This document shows, piece by piece, positions 9,087-18,673 of a stretch of DNA of 64,000 nucleotides. A program made the position numbers and the translations under genes. The stretch is taken from the NCBI RefSeq assembly GCF_013315265.1, contig NZ_JABUFE010000002.1:310001-374000 (forward strand), read 5' to 3'. The notes under the pieces were generated by a model. It was not told where the DNA came from, made no database searches, and saw only the letters and a list, made by a program, of their open reading frames with translations. Origin of the DNA: Parasulfitobacter algicola. GTDB lineage: Bacteria; Pseudomonadota; Alphaproteobacteria; Rhodobacterales; Rhodobacteraceae. Position 1 is the stretch's first letter; each line of letters starts with the position of its first letter.

Positions 9087-9959
9087 TCAGCCATTTTTCC
9101 GCATGATTAGCGCTGACCAATCACCAATATTGTCAGTACGAACCAGATTGTAACCGTTTTCAGTGTAAATCGATATGACCTCCTGTGTCTGATCCGTCAA
9201 CAATCCCGAGAGAATCAAATATCCTCCAGGTTGTGAATGATCTTTCATATCGCGCAAAAGGTGTATTAAGGGCGATTTCAGGATATTTGCAAATATTAAA
9301 TCAAAGGGCGCTTTGGCTTTTATGTCGGGATGATCAAAGCCTACAGCCTCAAGGCAGGTCACGCGATCTGCCAGATTATTGGCCTGTGCATTGACCTGCG
9401 CCACTTCAACTGCGACCGGGTCGATATCGCTGGCGATGACATCATGTGGCCAGATATGTGCCGCAGCCATCGCCAAAACGGCCGTACCGCACCCAACATC
9501 AATGACGTTCCGCGCGGTAACCCCACTTTCGATCAGAAAATCCAGTGCCTGCAGACAACCAAGTGTTGTCCCATGGTGCCCCGTGCCAAACGCCATCGAG
9601 GCTTCGATCAACAGTGGCACCTTGTCTGCCGGCACCTTATCCGCATCGTGCGATCCATAGACAAAGAACCGGCCTGCTTCGACCGGGGCCAATTCACGTC
9701 GCACTTTGGCGACCCAGTCGACTTCGGGCAATTGCGATACCGTGAATGGCTTGGCGTTAAATGCAGTGGCCAATACTGCCAGTCCAGCGGTATCGGGTTC
9801 TTCAATGAAATAGCCGCCCACTTCCCATAAGCCCGATCCATCCTCGATCTCGAACACGCCGACACCTGAGGGTTCCGGCACAAGGCGTTCCATCGCCTCG
9901 CCCAAAGCCTCGGCCTGGTCTTTGCCTGCCAGGGTCGTCAGCGCCGTGAATGTAGTCAT
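9087..9959 (-). CDS. prmA: Ribosomal protein L11 methyltransferase PrmA
   Basis: A 290-residue SAM-dependent methyltransferase. The C-terminal Rossmann domain shows motif I VIDVGCGTAVLAMAAA (about residues 151-166), the acidic SDIDPVAVEVA turn and the FDLIFANIL motif typical of PrmA. MAFGTGHHGTT just before motif I is the family signature for amino-group methylation of L11. The N-terminal substrate domain is present. It is a single gene with its own upstream region. Confidence 0.95.
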   Translation of the reverse strand: MTTFTALTTLAGKDQAEALGEAMERLVPEPSGVGVFEIEDGSGLWEVGGYFIEEPDTAGLAVLATAFNAKPFTVSQLPEVDWVAKVRRELAPVEAGRFFVYGSHDADKVPADKVPLLIEASMAFGTGHHGTTLGCLQALDFLIESGVTARNVIDVGCGTAVLAMAAAHIWPHDVIASDIDPVAVEVAQVNAQANNLADRVTCLEAVGFDHPDIKAKAPFDLIFANILKSPLIHLLRDMKDHSQPGGYLILSGLLTDQTQEVISIYTENGYNLVRTDNIGDWSALIMRKNG

Positions 9960-10011
9960 CGAAATGTTCCCTATCTATTGAACGCGCGCTTAGGCACGTG
10001 GGAACAAAACG

Positions 10012-10662
10012 TCAAGCGGATGTACCGATCGGGCACGTCACACCGGTACCGCCGATCCCGCAGTATCCATTTGGATTTTTCGCCAGATATTGTTGGTGGT
10101 AATCTTCGGCATAATAAAACGTCGGGGCGTCGATGATTTCAGTTGTGATCGCACCATATCCAGACGCGACCAGTCTTTGCTGGAATTCTGTCTTGGTCTG
10201 ATCCGCCAGTTCGCGCTGCGCATCGTTATAGGTATAAATCCCGCTGCGATACTGGGTGCCGGCATCATTGCCCTGCCGCATACCCTGTGTCGGGTCATGC
10301 CCTTCCCAGAACACCCGCAGCAGATCGCCATAGCTTATCACCGCCGGATCATAGACAACCCGCAGCACTTCATTATGGCCTGTCTGACCTGTACACACTT
10401 CTTCATAGGTGGGGTTCGGGGTATAGCCCGCCGCATAACCAACCATCGTCAGATAAACGCCATCCAGCCCCCAGAACATCCGTTCGACACCCCAGAAACA
10501 GCCCATACCGAACATCGCTTCTTGCATACCATCCGGAACAGGCCCCGTCAGCGGACGCCCGTTCACAAAATGCGCATCAGCCGTTGGAATGGGCGTCGCC
10601 CGTCCCGCAAGCGCGTTTTCCGGCGTGACCATTTCGGCTTTCTTGCGCAATATCTGAAACAT
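10012..10662 (-). CDS. msrA: Peptide methionine (S)-S-oxide reductase MsrA
   Basis: A 216-residue protein that reduces methionine S-sulfoxide in proteins. The catalytic Cys is in [13 protein letters not shown] (about residue 54). The family motifs [29 protein letters not shown] and [12 protein letters not shown] follow, and a likely resolving Cys is in the tail ([12 protein letters not shown]). Length is normal for the longer MsrA type. It is a single gene; no regulator site is evident. Confidence 0.96.
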   Translation of the reverse strand: MFQILRKKAEMVTPENALAGRATPIPTADAHFVNGRPLTGPVPDGMQEAMFGMGCFWGVERMFWGLDGVYLTMVGYAAGYTPNPTYEEVCTGQTGHNEVLRVVYDPAVISYGDLLRVFWEGHDPTQGMRQGNDAGTQYRSGIYTYNDAQRELADQTKTEFQQRLVASGYGAITTEIIDAPTFYYAEDYHQQYLAKNPNGYCGIGGTGVTCPIGTSA

Positions 10663-10819
10663 CCTGTTCCCCTTTGTGGCTTAACAGGTATCTAGTTACG
10701 AAAACCGCGCAGTCCAGAGCCTCGTCCGGCACGTAACACATACGTTGAAACAGCAGCAGTCCTAGATATGCTACCGGACTTTCTGTATTATATGAAATTA
10801 TCTTTATTTTTGAGAGATA

Positions 10820-11365
10820 TCACCTGGAACAACGTGCCTCTGCGTCTTCTACAGCGGCTGTATATCCTCTTAAAGAAAAAGTATCTTTAGTCTGATTACC
10901 GCGTGCAGATCTTGCAATTAATATTGCATCAGCGCCACGGCGCATTGCCTCAACAATCTTTTTATCCTCTTCCGGGCTTAAGGCCCAAGCCCATTCACCA
11001 TCAGTATATAATTGAAATTCATCAGATGCGACTTGCATTGTAACCGTTGAGCCTTTTGCAAAAGGATATCCACCAGTAAAGTTCAGTTGGCCAGATACAC
11101 CCGCCCCTGGTCTAAAAAACGTGATTAAATAGGTTGGGTCTCTGCGGACAGTAACGGTGCGACCATCACTCAGGCTAGTATTTTCAACTTCTACAGGGGA
11201 AGAGACAGCCCAACATTCCGTTGGATTACTCTCAGCATAAACACCCCAATCAAAATGTTCAGCTACTAGATTTGTCGATTCTTGTGCTTGCGCCTGTGAT
11301 TGGGTCACACCCAAACCAATTGCAAAACAAATTGCCACTGCTGCGCAGGTTATTTTCAATGTCAT
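10820..11365 (-). CDS. IalB-family secreted protein
   Basis: I read 181 residues from the ATG at 11365, which has a GGAGG eight bases upstream; an ATG at 11413 lacks this. A signal peptide (about residues 1-27, ending SQAQA) precedes a domain resembling invasion-associated locus B proteins: an early CWAVSSP, a YLITFFRPG strand, and a final Cys in DAEARCSR. IalB-like proteins are periplasmic and widespread in non-pathogenic Rhodobacterales; their job is unclear. Domain assignment is by pattern, not by alignment. Confidence 0.7.
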   Translation of the reverse strand: MTLKITCAAVAICFAIGLGVTQSQAQAQESTNLVAEHFDWGVYAESNPTECWAVSSPVEVENTSLSDGRTVTVRRDPTYLITFFRPGAGVSGQLNFTGGYPFAKGSTVTMQVASDEFQLYTDGEWAWALSPEEDKKIVEAMRRGADAILIARSARGNQTKDTFSLRGYTAAVEDAEARCSR

Positions 11366-11542
11366 TCCTACAGCCTCCAAGCTGCTATTGCCTCGTGCCC
11401 TTTTGCCAATCATCCGGTCTGATACCGATTTTTGCTGGCGGGTCTGTTATCAACTCGATATGCGCACAATAGCGTAAAAAGACGTCGGGGGAAAAGCCCT
11501 GAAAATATCACGATCTGCGGAACCTTGCTGGAGACATCGCAA

Positions 11543-12538
11543 ATGACACACCCTGCCCCCCTTGTAGACATCTGGCGCGGCGACCTTTTGGAAAGCCAGC
11601 ACACGGGCCACGCGGTGATTTGTGATGACACAGGCCAGATCGTGGACGCATGGGGCGACCCTGATGCGGTCATCTTTCCGCGATCGTCCTGCAAGATGGT
11701 GCAAGCATTGCCCCTGATCGAAAGCGGTGCAGCCGATGCATTTGGACTAAGTGACGAACATCTGGCGCTGGCGTGCGCATCGCATCAGGGGGCTGCGATC
11801 CACACCGACCGGGTCAGCAGATGGTTGGACGATCTTGACCTGGGCGATGCAGATCTGCGCTGCGGGCCGCAGGCGCCCGCGGACAGGGACGCAAAACACG
11901 CCATGATCCGCGCCCACGACACGCCTTGCCAGATCCACAACAATTGTTCCGGCAAGCATGCGGGCTTTCTGACGCTGACGAAACACCTGAAGGCAGGGCC
12001 AGAATATGTCGATATTGACCACCCTGTTCAGGTGGCGTGCAAGGATACTTTTGAAAAGTTGACAGCTGTCAACTCGTTAACATTCGGTATAGATGGTTGC
12101 TCTGCGCCGAATTTTTCAACCACAGTTCACGGGCTGGCTCGGGCCATGGCCTTTTTCGCAGCCGCCCGTGGCGGGGACACCCGATCTGATGCCGCACAGC
12201 GGTTGGTTCAGGCGATGACACGCTTTCCAGAACTTGTTGCTGGAGAAACCCGCGCGTGCACGGAATTGATGCGCGCGATGGGGGGCAAGGTGGCCATCAA
12301 GACCGGGGCCGAAGGGGTTTTCATCGCCATCTTGCCAGAAAAGAAAATTGGCGTTGCGCTGAAGATTATCGATGGCGCGACCCGTGCTAGCGAAGCTGCG
12401 ATCGCTGCGATTTTAGCGCGCCTTGGTGCGCTTGATGCAGATCACCCCGCTGCACGTAAGCGGCTTTTTGGACCGATCACCAATTGGCGTGGGATTGAGA
12501 CAGGCCATATACGGACCGACGCGTTTACCAAAAGTTAA
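11543..12538 (+). CDS. Thermolabile-type L-asparaginase (asparaginase II family)
   Basis: I read 331 residues from the ATG at 11543 (MTHPAPLVDIWRGD). The motifs FPRSSCKMVQALPL (about 60-73), CASHQGA (about 82-88) and NNCSGKHAGFL (about 133-143) are those of the Rhizobium etli AnsA-like family, where a Ser and Lys in SSCK act in catalysis and Cys residues bind zinc. It is not of the classical E. coli type. It hydrolyses asparagine to aspartate and ammonia in the cytoplasm. A longer frame from 11432 exists but lies over the 5' region of the divergent IalB gene. Confidence 0.9.
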   Translation: MTHPAPLVDIWRGDLLESQHTGHAVICDDTGQIVDAWGDPDAVIFPRSSCKMVQALPLIESGAADAFGLSDEHLALACASHQGAAIHTDRVSRWLDDLDLGDADLRCGPQAPADRDAKHAMIRAHDTPCQIHNNCSGKHAGFLTLTKHLKAGPEYVDIDHPVQVACKDTFEKLTAVNSLTFGIDGCSAPNFSTTVHGLARAMAFFAAARGGDTRSDAAQRLVQAMTRFPELVAGETRACTELMRAMGGKVAIKTGAEGVFIAILPEKKIGVALKIIDGATRASEAAIAAILARLGALDADHPAARKRLFGPITNWRGIETGHIRTDAFTKS

Positions 12539-12631
12539 GATATTCAGCTTGCAAACTAAGGGCTCCGGACCTGATGCTAGCCCCGAAAATATGTTGGACT
12601 GTTTATAACGAACGCATAAATCAGGATCACG

Positions 12632-12982
12632 TCAGAGGCGCTTATTCACATAAAGACAGACCTTTTGTCTTGGCATGTCTTTTGTCTTTTCAACCTTGAT
12701 ATCTTTCGCAGCACCCACGGCTGCGCAAGACACAAGCTGCACCGGCGGTGATGTGTCCAGTAAAACGCTTAGTTCGTTGGATACGCCCCATATATGGTCG
12801 TAGGAAGCATTATAGATCAGGATCATCGATAATGACGCAATTATGGTTGGATCATTAAAATTTCCGGATGAGCAATCCTGTCTACATGATGAGGAAAAGC
12901 GTGAAAATACTTCAGATATCGCAAATTTTGATTGGTCGAAGATAGAAACACTTAAGCAGATAGATGTTTGCATGTTCCGCAT
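12632..12982 (-). CDS. Doubtful small reading frame in a decayed region
   Basis: An open frame of 116 residues, with a possible internal start giving about 65 residues (MILIYNASYDHIWG). I recognise no domain. It lies in an AT-rich patch beside a transposase remnant, and the plus strand over the same stretch also has an open frame (from 12843), so coding is uncertain. It may be a leftover of older DNA rather than a gene. Confidence 0.2.
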   Translation of the reverse strand: MRNMQTSICLSVSIFDQSKFAISEVFSRFSSSCRQDCSSGNFNDPTIIASLSMILIYNASYDHIWGVSNELSVLLDTSPPVQLVSCAAVGAAKDIKVEKTKDMPRQKVCLYVNKRL

Positions 12983-12989
12983 TGCGGCA

Positions 12990-13190
12990 AGTATTGATGA
13001 TATTGATCAATTTCGGTCGTGGCTTAAAGGTCGCCGAAGGGCTGGTCAGTGGCCAGCGCATGGCGGTTGGTGCCAGCTTGATTGAAGCGGGCGCGAACCG
13101 ACAGTATTCCGCATCGCAGTAGGGATAGTATACTGCCCGGATCGATGTCGATGCAACACCTCGCGCGCTGCGCGAGCAAGGCGGACCGAC
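12990..13190 (+). pseudogene. Remnant of an IS5/IS1182-type transposase
   Basis: Two short plus-strand segments in different frames look like neighbouring parts of one DDE transposase. The first reads GLKVAEGLVSGQRMAVGASL then IEAGANRQYSASQ before a stop. It matches the family pattern 'GLV.GQ..AVDASLIEADANRQ', with the catalytic Asp replaced by Gly (VGASL in place of VDASL). The second reads ARIDVDATPRALREQGGPTA and then stops, matching the 'IDVDATPRALREYL' segment just downstream in such proteins. Frame changes, stops and a lost catalytic residue show it is dead. Recognition is from memory of the family; no search was run. Confidence 0.6.
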
Positions 13191-13355
13191 AGCGTTCCGT
13201 TGATGCCCTTTGGTAAGATCATCTTTGAAGTTGCCAAAACCAAATTCCAAAATGGAGCTAACAGGCAACAATGATATACCATGTGGTTGACTACATAGGG
13301 CAAGTTATCAGATTTATTATTATATCATATGCACTTATCTGACCTTAATTTCTTC

Positions 13356-13387
13356 TCGCGAAGAAGGCCCGCAAGGGCCTGATAAGC
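13356..13387. repeat. 32-bp interspersed repeat, copy 1 (3' of moaE)
   Basis: The stretch from TCGCGAAGAAGG to CTGATAAGC recurs at 55561-55592 with one mismatch. It contains AGGCCC-GCAA-GGGCCT, a perfect 6-bp stem with a four-base loop. It lies 5 bases after the moaE stop codon in the minus direction, so it would be in the 3' untranslated RNA. Confidence 0.8.
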
Positions 13388-13392
13388 TCTGG

Positions 13393-13836
13393 TCACCAGC
13401 GGGTTAACGCAGCTTCATCCTCAGCTTTGCTGTTCACCCATTCGGACCCATCCGATGTAATCTCTTTTTTCCAGAATGGGGCGCGTGATTTCAGATAATC
13501 CATCAGAAATTCAGCCGCTTCAAATGCATCCTTGCGATGCTTTGCGGCTGTTGCCACCATCATGATCCTGTCGCCGGGTGACATACGTCCATAGCGGTGG
13601 ATGACTAATACGTCTGCCAACGACCAGCGTTTAGCAGCCTGATCTGCAATGGCGCCAAGCGCCTTTTCGGTCATACCCGGATAGTGTTCAATTTCCATCA
13701 CGGTCAGATCCGTATCTGTAAGATCGCGCACAATGCCAGTAAACGTGACAAGAGCACCTGCGTCTTTGCGATCTGTAGCAAACCCTGCAACTTCGGCGCC
13801 CAAATCAAACGCATCTTGTTGAACGCGGATGGTCAT
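13393..13836 (-). CDS. moaE: Molybdopterin synthase catalytic subunit MoaE
   Basis: A 147-residue protein with the MoaE motifs ALVTFTGIVRD, MEIEHYPGMTEKAL, VLVIHRYGRMSPGD, and the active-site Lys region KHRKDAFEAAEFLMDYLKSR followed by PFWKKE. With MoaD it adds two sulfurs to precursor Z to make molybdopterin. It lies one base after moaD, giving the paired moaD-moaE arrangement. It is the last gene of the uvrC-pgsA-moaD-moaE block. Confidence 0.97.
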   Translation of the reverse strand: MTIRVQQDAFDLGAEVAGFATDRKDAGALVTFTGIVRDLTDTDLTVMEIEHYPGMTEKALGAIADQAAKRWSLADVLVIHRYGRMSPGDRIMMVATAAKHRKDAFEAAEFLMDYLKSRAPFWKKEITSDGSEWVNSKAEDEAALTRW

Positions 13837-13837
13837 A

Positions 13838-14086
13838 TCAACCGCCCGTCATCGGTGGAAAAAATGCAATTTCACGTACACCGGATAGGGGGGCGTCGAA
13901 ATCAGAAAGCTCCTGATCCACCGCGACTCGCAATGCGCTGACATCTGCAAAGGCCATCGCATAGCGTTCTTCGCGGGATTTGAGTTCTTCGACCAAATCT
14001 GCGACAGTTTCAGCGCGGGTTTCAATGGTTTCTTTTGGCAACCCAATCCGTTCACGAACCCAGGCAAAATACATCACGTCGATCAT
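13838..14086 (-). CDS. moaD: Molybdopterin synthase sulfur carrier subunit MoaD
   Basis: An 82-residue ubiquitin-fold protein ending in the required Gly-Gly (AFFPPMTGG), which carries the thiocarboxylate used by MoaE. The N-terminus MIDVMYFAWVRERIG is typical. Its ATG overlaps the pgsA stop by 4 bases, and moaE follows at once. Confidence 0.96.
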   Translation of the reverse strand: MIDVMYFAWVRERIGLPKETIETRAETVADLVEELKSREERYAMAFADVSALRVAVDQELSDFDAPLSGVREIAFFPPMTGG

Positions 14087-14748
14087 GCTTCATCCTTAAG
14101 ATAAGGGCGCGCCTTGTTCAGATAATCCCAACCGGTCAGCAAGGTCAAAGCAGCTGCGAACCACAATAGCGCCACCCCACTGTACCAACTGTACCAAGCC
14201 CCGTCCAAAAGCCAGCGCAACCCCAGAACATCTTGTTCCTGGCCCGTCAGGATTGCTGAGACGATACTATCATCCATGCCTTGAATGCGGACCTCAAAAT
14301 GATGCTCGAATATACCGCGGGCAAACAAAACCGACAGCGCAATCATTTGCGCTGTTGTTTTCCATTTTGCCAGCATTGTGACTTTCAGCGTACTAGCGGT
14401 TTCGCCCAGAAATTCGCGCAGGCCCGATACGAAAACTTCGCGAAACAGAATCATGGTTGCAGGCAGCAAAATCCAAGGATCCATGCCGGAAAAACCTGTA
14501 ACCACCAGCAGGGCAATGACCACCATTGCCTTGTCAGCAATCGGATCCAGCATCGCACCAAACTTGCTTTCCTGCCGCCAAAGCCTTGCCAGATAGCCGT
14601 CAAACCAATCCGTTACAGCTGCACTGACAAATAAAACAAGCGCGAACCAATCGGCATAGGGGCGATTGAAATACAAAAACATCACCGCAACAGCGGGCGC
14701 GGCAAGCAGACGCAAAGTGGTCAGGATATTTGGGATATTCCATTTCAT
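14083..14748 (-). CDS. pgsA: CDP-diacylglycerol--glycerol-3-phosphate 3-phosphatidyltransferase PgsA
   Basis: A 221-residue integral membrane enzyme with about five membrane helices. The CDP-alcohol phosphotransferase signature is complete: DWFDGYLAR, then LDPIADK, with the expected spacing (about residues 46-73). It makes phosphatidylglycerophosphate, the first step to phosphatidylglycerol and cardiolipin. It starts 17 bases after uvrC ends; uvrC-pgsA pairing is common in Proteobacteria. Confidence 0.96.
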   Translation of the reverse strand: MKWNIPNILTTLRLLAAPAVAVMFLYFNRPYADWFALVLFVSAAVTDWFDGYLARLWRQESKFGAMLDPIADKAMVVIALLVVTGFSGMDPWILLPATMILFREVFVSGLREFLGETASTLKVTMLAKWKTTAQMIALSVLFARGIFEHHFEVRIQGMDDSIVSAILTGQEQDVLGLRWLLDGAWYSWYSGVALLWFAAALTLLTGWDYLNKARPYLKDEA

Positions 14749-14765
14749 CGTTGTGTCTTAGCCTG

Positions 14766-16640
14766 TCATCCCCGTTCATGGAAGAAGTCATAGATTGTTT
14801 CTGCAAGTGTGTCAGAAATTCCATCCACTGCTTTCAAATCCGTCAGGTTTGCGCGACTAACCGCTTTGGCCGAACCAAAGTGTCCCAACAGCGCACGTTT
14901 GCGTGCGCCCCCAACGCCGGGCACTTCGTCCAACGGGGTCGCGCCGATGGCCTTGGACCGTTTGGCGCGGTGGGTCCCGATTGCGAAACGATGGGCTTCA
15001 TCACGCATTCGCTGTACAAAATACAGCACCGGATCATTGTGCCGCAACGCAAAGGGGCGTTGGCCGGTTCGATGAAACTCTTCCTTGCCCGCATCACGAT
15101 CAACCCCTTTGGCAACGCCGATCATTGCGACATCATCCACACCCATTTCTGTCATGATTTGGCGCACAGCACTGACCTGACCTGCACCTCCGTCGATCAG
15201 CAAAAGATCTGGCCACATGTCTTCTTTGCGATCCGGATCTTCCTTGAGCAGGCGTTTAAATCTGCGGGTCAGAACCTCTTTCATCATGCCGAAATCGTCG
15301 CCTGGGGTCAGATCATCACCTTTGATGTTGAATTTGCGGTATTGGCTTTTCAAAAACCCTTCGGGTCCCGCAACGATCATTGCGCCGACTGCATTGGTGC
15401 CTTGGATATGCGAGTTATCATAAACCTCAATCCGCGCAGGCGGCGAATCCAGATCAAAGGCTGCGGCCAGACCTTTCAGCAGTTTACCTTGCGTGGCGGT
15501 TTCAGACATCTTACGCGCCAGACTTTCACGCGCGTTACGGGCAGCCCCTGTAATCAGTTCGGCTTTTTCCCCGCGCAAGGGTACGGCCAATTCAACCTTG
15601 CGTTCGGCTTTTTGTGTCAGCGCATCAGTCACCAGATCTTCGTTTTCGACCGGGTGGCTAAGCAAAATCAGGCGCGGCGGTTGCTTATTGCTGTAAAACT
15701 GGCCGATGAAGGCTTCCATCACTTCGGGCGCTTCGACATCGGGGCCAACGCGTGGGTAATAGTCACGATTACCCCAGTTTTGATTGGCACGAATAAAGAA
15801 GACCTGCACACAGGCCTGGCCGCCTTCCATATGTAACGCAATCACATCTGCTTCGGCCACGCCGCGCGGATTTATACCTTGGGATGACTGCACTTGGGTC
15901 AACGCACGGATGCGATCGCGCAATGCAGCGGCGCGTTCAAATTCCATTTCTTCGGATGCTTTCGCCATATCCTTGGCCAGCTTTTCCTGAATACCTGTGG
16001 ATTTTCCGGACAAAAATCGTTCGGCATCGCGCACAGATTCAGCATAGTCAGCTTCGGATACTTTTCCCACACACGGGCCACTGCAGCGTTTGATCTGGTA
16101 CAACAGACAAGGGCGTGTGCGGCTGTCGAAGGTGGCGTCTGAACAATTGCGCAGCTGAAAGACTTTTTGCAGTTGGTTCAAGGTACGATTAACGGCCCCT
16201 GCACTGGCAAATGGGCCGTAATAAGCGCCTTTTTCCTTTTTTGCCCCGCGATGTTTTTTGATCTGCGGAAAGCCATGATCTTTGGCGACCAGAATATTGG
16301 GAAAACTTTTATCGTCCCGCAACAGCACATTATAGCGGGGTTTCAGCTGCTTGATCAGATTTTGTTCCAACAACAGCGCTTCGGTTTCTGTTTTGGTCGT
16401 CAGAAACATCATGCTGGCTGTTTCGCGGATCATACGCGCGATCCGGCCACTGTGCCCGCTGGGACGTGCATAACTTGACACTCGTGCCGTCAGGTTCCGC
16501 GCCTTGCCGACATATAGAACCCGCGCTTGATCATCCAGCATGCGGTAAACACCGGGCGATGTGTCCAGTGTTTTCAGATAGGCCTGAATGCAGTCATGGC
16601 CTGTTAAGGGGGCAATCGAATCCGTCATACTTGCAAACAT
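14766..16640 (-). CDS. uvrC: UvrABC system protein C
   Basis: A 624-residue nucleotide-excision-repair endonuclease. Domains in order: GIY-YIG nuclease ([20 protein letters not shown], about 28-50), UVR/UvrB-binding motif ([15 protein letters not shown], about 215-230), the RNase-H-like second nuclease ([27 protein letters not shown]) and a tandem helix-hairpin-helix at the end ([30 protein letters not shown]). With UvrB it makes both incisions around lesions. The start may be ATG 16640 or ATG 16628. Confidence 0.98.
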   Translation of the reverse strand: MFASMTDSIAPLTGHDCIQAYLKTLDTSPGVYRMLDDQARVLYVGKARNLTARVSSYARPSGHSGRIARMIRETASMMFLTTKTETEALLLEQNLIKQLKPRYNVLLRDDKSFPNILVAKDHGFPQIKKHRGAKKEKGAYYGPFASAGAVNRTLNQLQKVFQLRNCSDATFDSRTRPCLLYQIKRCSGPCVGKVSEADYAESVRDAERFLSGKSTGIQEKLAKDMAKASEEMEFERAAALRDRIRALTQVQSSQGINPRGVAEADVIALHMEGGQACVQVFFIRANQNWGNRDYYPRVGPDVEAPEVMEAFIGQFYSNKQPPRLILLSHPVENEDLVTDALTQKAERKVELAVPLRGEKAELITGAARNARESLARKMSETATQGKLLKGLAAAFDLDSPPARIEVYDNSHIQGTNAVGAMIVAGPEGFLKSQYRKFNIKGDDLTPGDDFGMMKEVLTRRFKRLLKEDPDRKEDMWPDLLLIDGGAGQVSAVRQIMTEMGVDDVAMIGVAKGVDRDAGKEEFHRTGQRPFALRHNDPVLYFVQRMRDEAHRFAIGTHRAKRSKAIGATPLDEVPGVGGARKRALLGHFGSAKAVSRANLTDLKAVDGISDTLAETIYDFFHERG

Positions 16641-16916
16641 ATGATTCCAACGGGTGGCTGCAATCTTATTGCGCCAAGGACAAGAGAAATTCTGTCCACT
16701 TTTTCTGTGGATAACTTCGCGTATAACTTTGCCTCAGGTGGAATTTTTCCTTGTTTAAGGGGCATTTCTGCTATTTGCCTAATTTTTAAGCTTAACGGCA
16801 ACACATTGAATTTTAACGATATTTTTATGAGATCGGGCAAATCATTGATATCATTAAACTTTTTGTAACGCTTTTTTGACGAACATGAGACAAAGTGCAC
16901 AACTCTGCATGTTTGT

Positions 16917-17693
16917 CTATTCCACACCGATAACATCGGGTGTTTGCCAGCCAAGATGCTGGCCACCGTCTACGCAAAGAAGTTGGCCTGTGATCGCATG
17001 CGCATTCAGGAAATATTCCAGCGCGGCGGTGATATCTTCTACATTGGCACCACGTTCAAGTATAGTAGCGGCCCGTTGTTTACCGAAGTGCTCGGCGGAT
17101 TGACGCCCACCCTGTAACGTGGGCCCCGGACCAATGGCATTAACACGAATGCGCGGGGCAAGGGCTTGGGCCGCAGTCTGTGTAAATGCCCAAAGCCCCA
17201 TCTTTGCGATGGCATACGTCATGAACTCTGGCGTCAATTTACGCACGCGTTGATCAATCATATTCACAACCAACCCTTTGGCGACCGGTTCGCCCCTATC
17301 GTCCAATTCGGGATCAGGGACTTGGCTGGCAAAATTCTGAGTCAGCACAAAAGGCGCGCGTAAGTTGGATTCAAGATGTCTGTCCCAGCTATCGCGCGTG
17401 GCAGTTTGCAGGGTATCATATTCAAAAATGGATGCGTTGTTCACCAAACACGTCAAAGGTCCGCCCAATCCCGCAATGGCATGCCCCACCAGCGCCTGTG
17501 TTTCGGCTTCGACCAACAGATCGGCCTGAACGGCAACAGCATTCCGCCCCATCTGCTTAATTTGATCCACAACCGCATCAGCGTCAGATTTTGACGTCGC
17601 ATAATGCACAGCCACGTCATAGCCTTGGTTCGCAAGATACAGCGCCATGCTGCGACCAAGCCGTTTGCCTGCGCCAGTGACCAAAGCTTTCAT
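16917..17693 (-). CDS. Short-chain dehydrogenase, pteridine reductase/FolM-like
   Basis: I read 258 residues from the ATG at 17693 (MKALVTGAGKRLGRSMALYL). The NADP-binding motif TGAGKRLG, NNASIFEYD, a Tyr-x-x-x-Lys pair (TYAIAKMGLW) and the end GQLLCVDGGQHLGW are visible. TGAGKRLG and the NNASIF pattern point to the pteridine-reductase/FolM branch of SDRs, which reduce dihydrobiopterin or dihydromonapterin. The substrate is an inference. It follows the exchanger gene by 14 bases on the same strand. Confidence 0.85.
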   Translation of the reverse strand: MKALVTGAGKRLGRSMALYLANQGYDVAVHYATSKSDADAVVDQIKQMGRNAVAVQADLLVEAETQALVGHAIAGLGGPLTCLVNNASIFEYDTLQTATRDSWDRHLESNLRAPFVLTQNFASQVPDPELDDRGEPVAKGLVVNMIDQRVRKLTPEFMTYAIAKMGLWAFTQTAAQALAPRIRVNAIGPGPTLQGGRQSAEHFGKQRAATILERGANVEDITAALEYFLNAHAITGQLLCVDGGQHLGWQTPDVIGVE

Positions 17694-17707
17694 GATAAGT
17701 GTCCCGT

Positions 17708-18673
17708 TTATGTCAGCAAAACAACCAGATAGGCCACATAGGCAGCTGTCAACACAGCCCCGACAATACGACCCATATTCTGCCTGAAAAAGACAAACGG
17801 GATCAGAACAACGGATGCCGCTAACATAACCCACAAATCCACACGCAGAAATGCAGCGTCGACCGGAATTGGGCCGACAAGGCTGGCGATGCCGATAATG
17901 GCCAAAAGGTTAAACATGTTCGACCCTATGACATTGCCTAATGCAACATCCGCCTGATTGCGCAATGCAGCCATCACAGTTGTTGCCAATTCAGGCAGCG
18001 ATGTACCAATTGCCACAAGGGTCAGACCAATGACAGTTTCAGACATCCCAAATTCGCGGGCGATGATCGTTGCATTTGTGACCAGCAGATCGGCACCCAA
18101 GGGCAACCCAATCAGGCCTAAAACCAAAAACAAGATGATTTTCCACCATGGAATAGATGGATCAGCCCCTTCGACTTCCTCCTCTTCTTCTTCGGATTGC
18201 TCTGCGGCTTTATGGTTTGCGCGATGGCGGCGGGCTTCGATCAGCTGTTCGCCAAGAATAAAAGTCAAAGCCGCCAAAAGGATCAGGCCATGCCACCAGG
18301 TGATCGGTCCAAAAAAGCAAAGCACAATGAACAGAACCGTTGCCAACATCATATAGATGAAACTTTTTTGCGTCTGGCATTCACCCGTTCGCAATATGGA
18401 TATCATTGCGGGGATGCCCAGAACCAACAGAACGTTGGCGGTGTTTGATCCAACAACATTGCCCAAAGCGATGCCTGGTGCGTTGTCCATAATGGCCTTG
18501 ATGGCGATCAAAAGTTCAGGGGCGGATGTGCCAAATGCCACAATGGTCAGACTGACAATCAATGCCGGGACGCCAAGTCGCAAGCTCATATTCACAGCAC
18601 CTTTGACCAGCGCATCGCCCGCCAAAAGCAGGATAATAAGCCCAAGGCCAGTGTACAAAAAAGCAGCAATCAT
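17708..18673 (-). CDS. Calcium/sodium antiporter, YrbG-type (CaCA superfamily)
   Basis: A 321-residue inner-membrane protein with about ten helices in two inverted halves. Each half carries the alpha-repeat signature: AFGTSAPELLIAI (about residue 50) and AIGTSLPELATTV (about residue 220), and GNVVGSN/GNVIGSN follow them. A Glu-rich cytoplasmic loop (about 155-168, EQSEEEEEEVEG) separates the halves. Family members exchange Ca2+ for Na+, some with K+. The ATG overlaps the stop of the small upstream gene by 4 bases. Confidence 0.93.
   Translation of the reverse strand: MIAAFLYTGLGLIILLLAGDALVKGAVNMSLRLGVPALIVSLTIVAFGTSAPELLIAIKAIMDNAPGIALGNVVGSNTANVLLVLGIPAMISILRTGECQTQKSFIYMMLATVLFIVLCFFGPITWWHGLILLAALTFILGEQLIEARRHRANHKAAEQSEEEEEEVEGADPSIPWWKIILFLVLGLIGLPLGADLLVTNATIIAREFGMSETVIGLTLVAIGTSLPELATTVMAALRNQADVALGNVIGSNMFNLLAIIGIASLVGPIPVDAAFLRVDLWVMLAASVVLIPFVFFRQNMGRIVGAVLTAAYVAYLVVLLT

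Noticed and set aside
14730-15836. A 368-codon plus-strand open frame opposite uvrC
   Set aside because: Antisense to an intact uvrC; no recognisable motif or ribosome site.
16641-16916. Possible replication origin: TGTGGATAAC (a DnaA box) at 16706-16715 in an AT-rich gap
   Set aside because: Only one perfect box is seen, and none of the usual origin neighbours is nearby; a single box is not enough.
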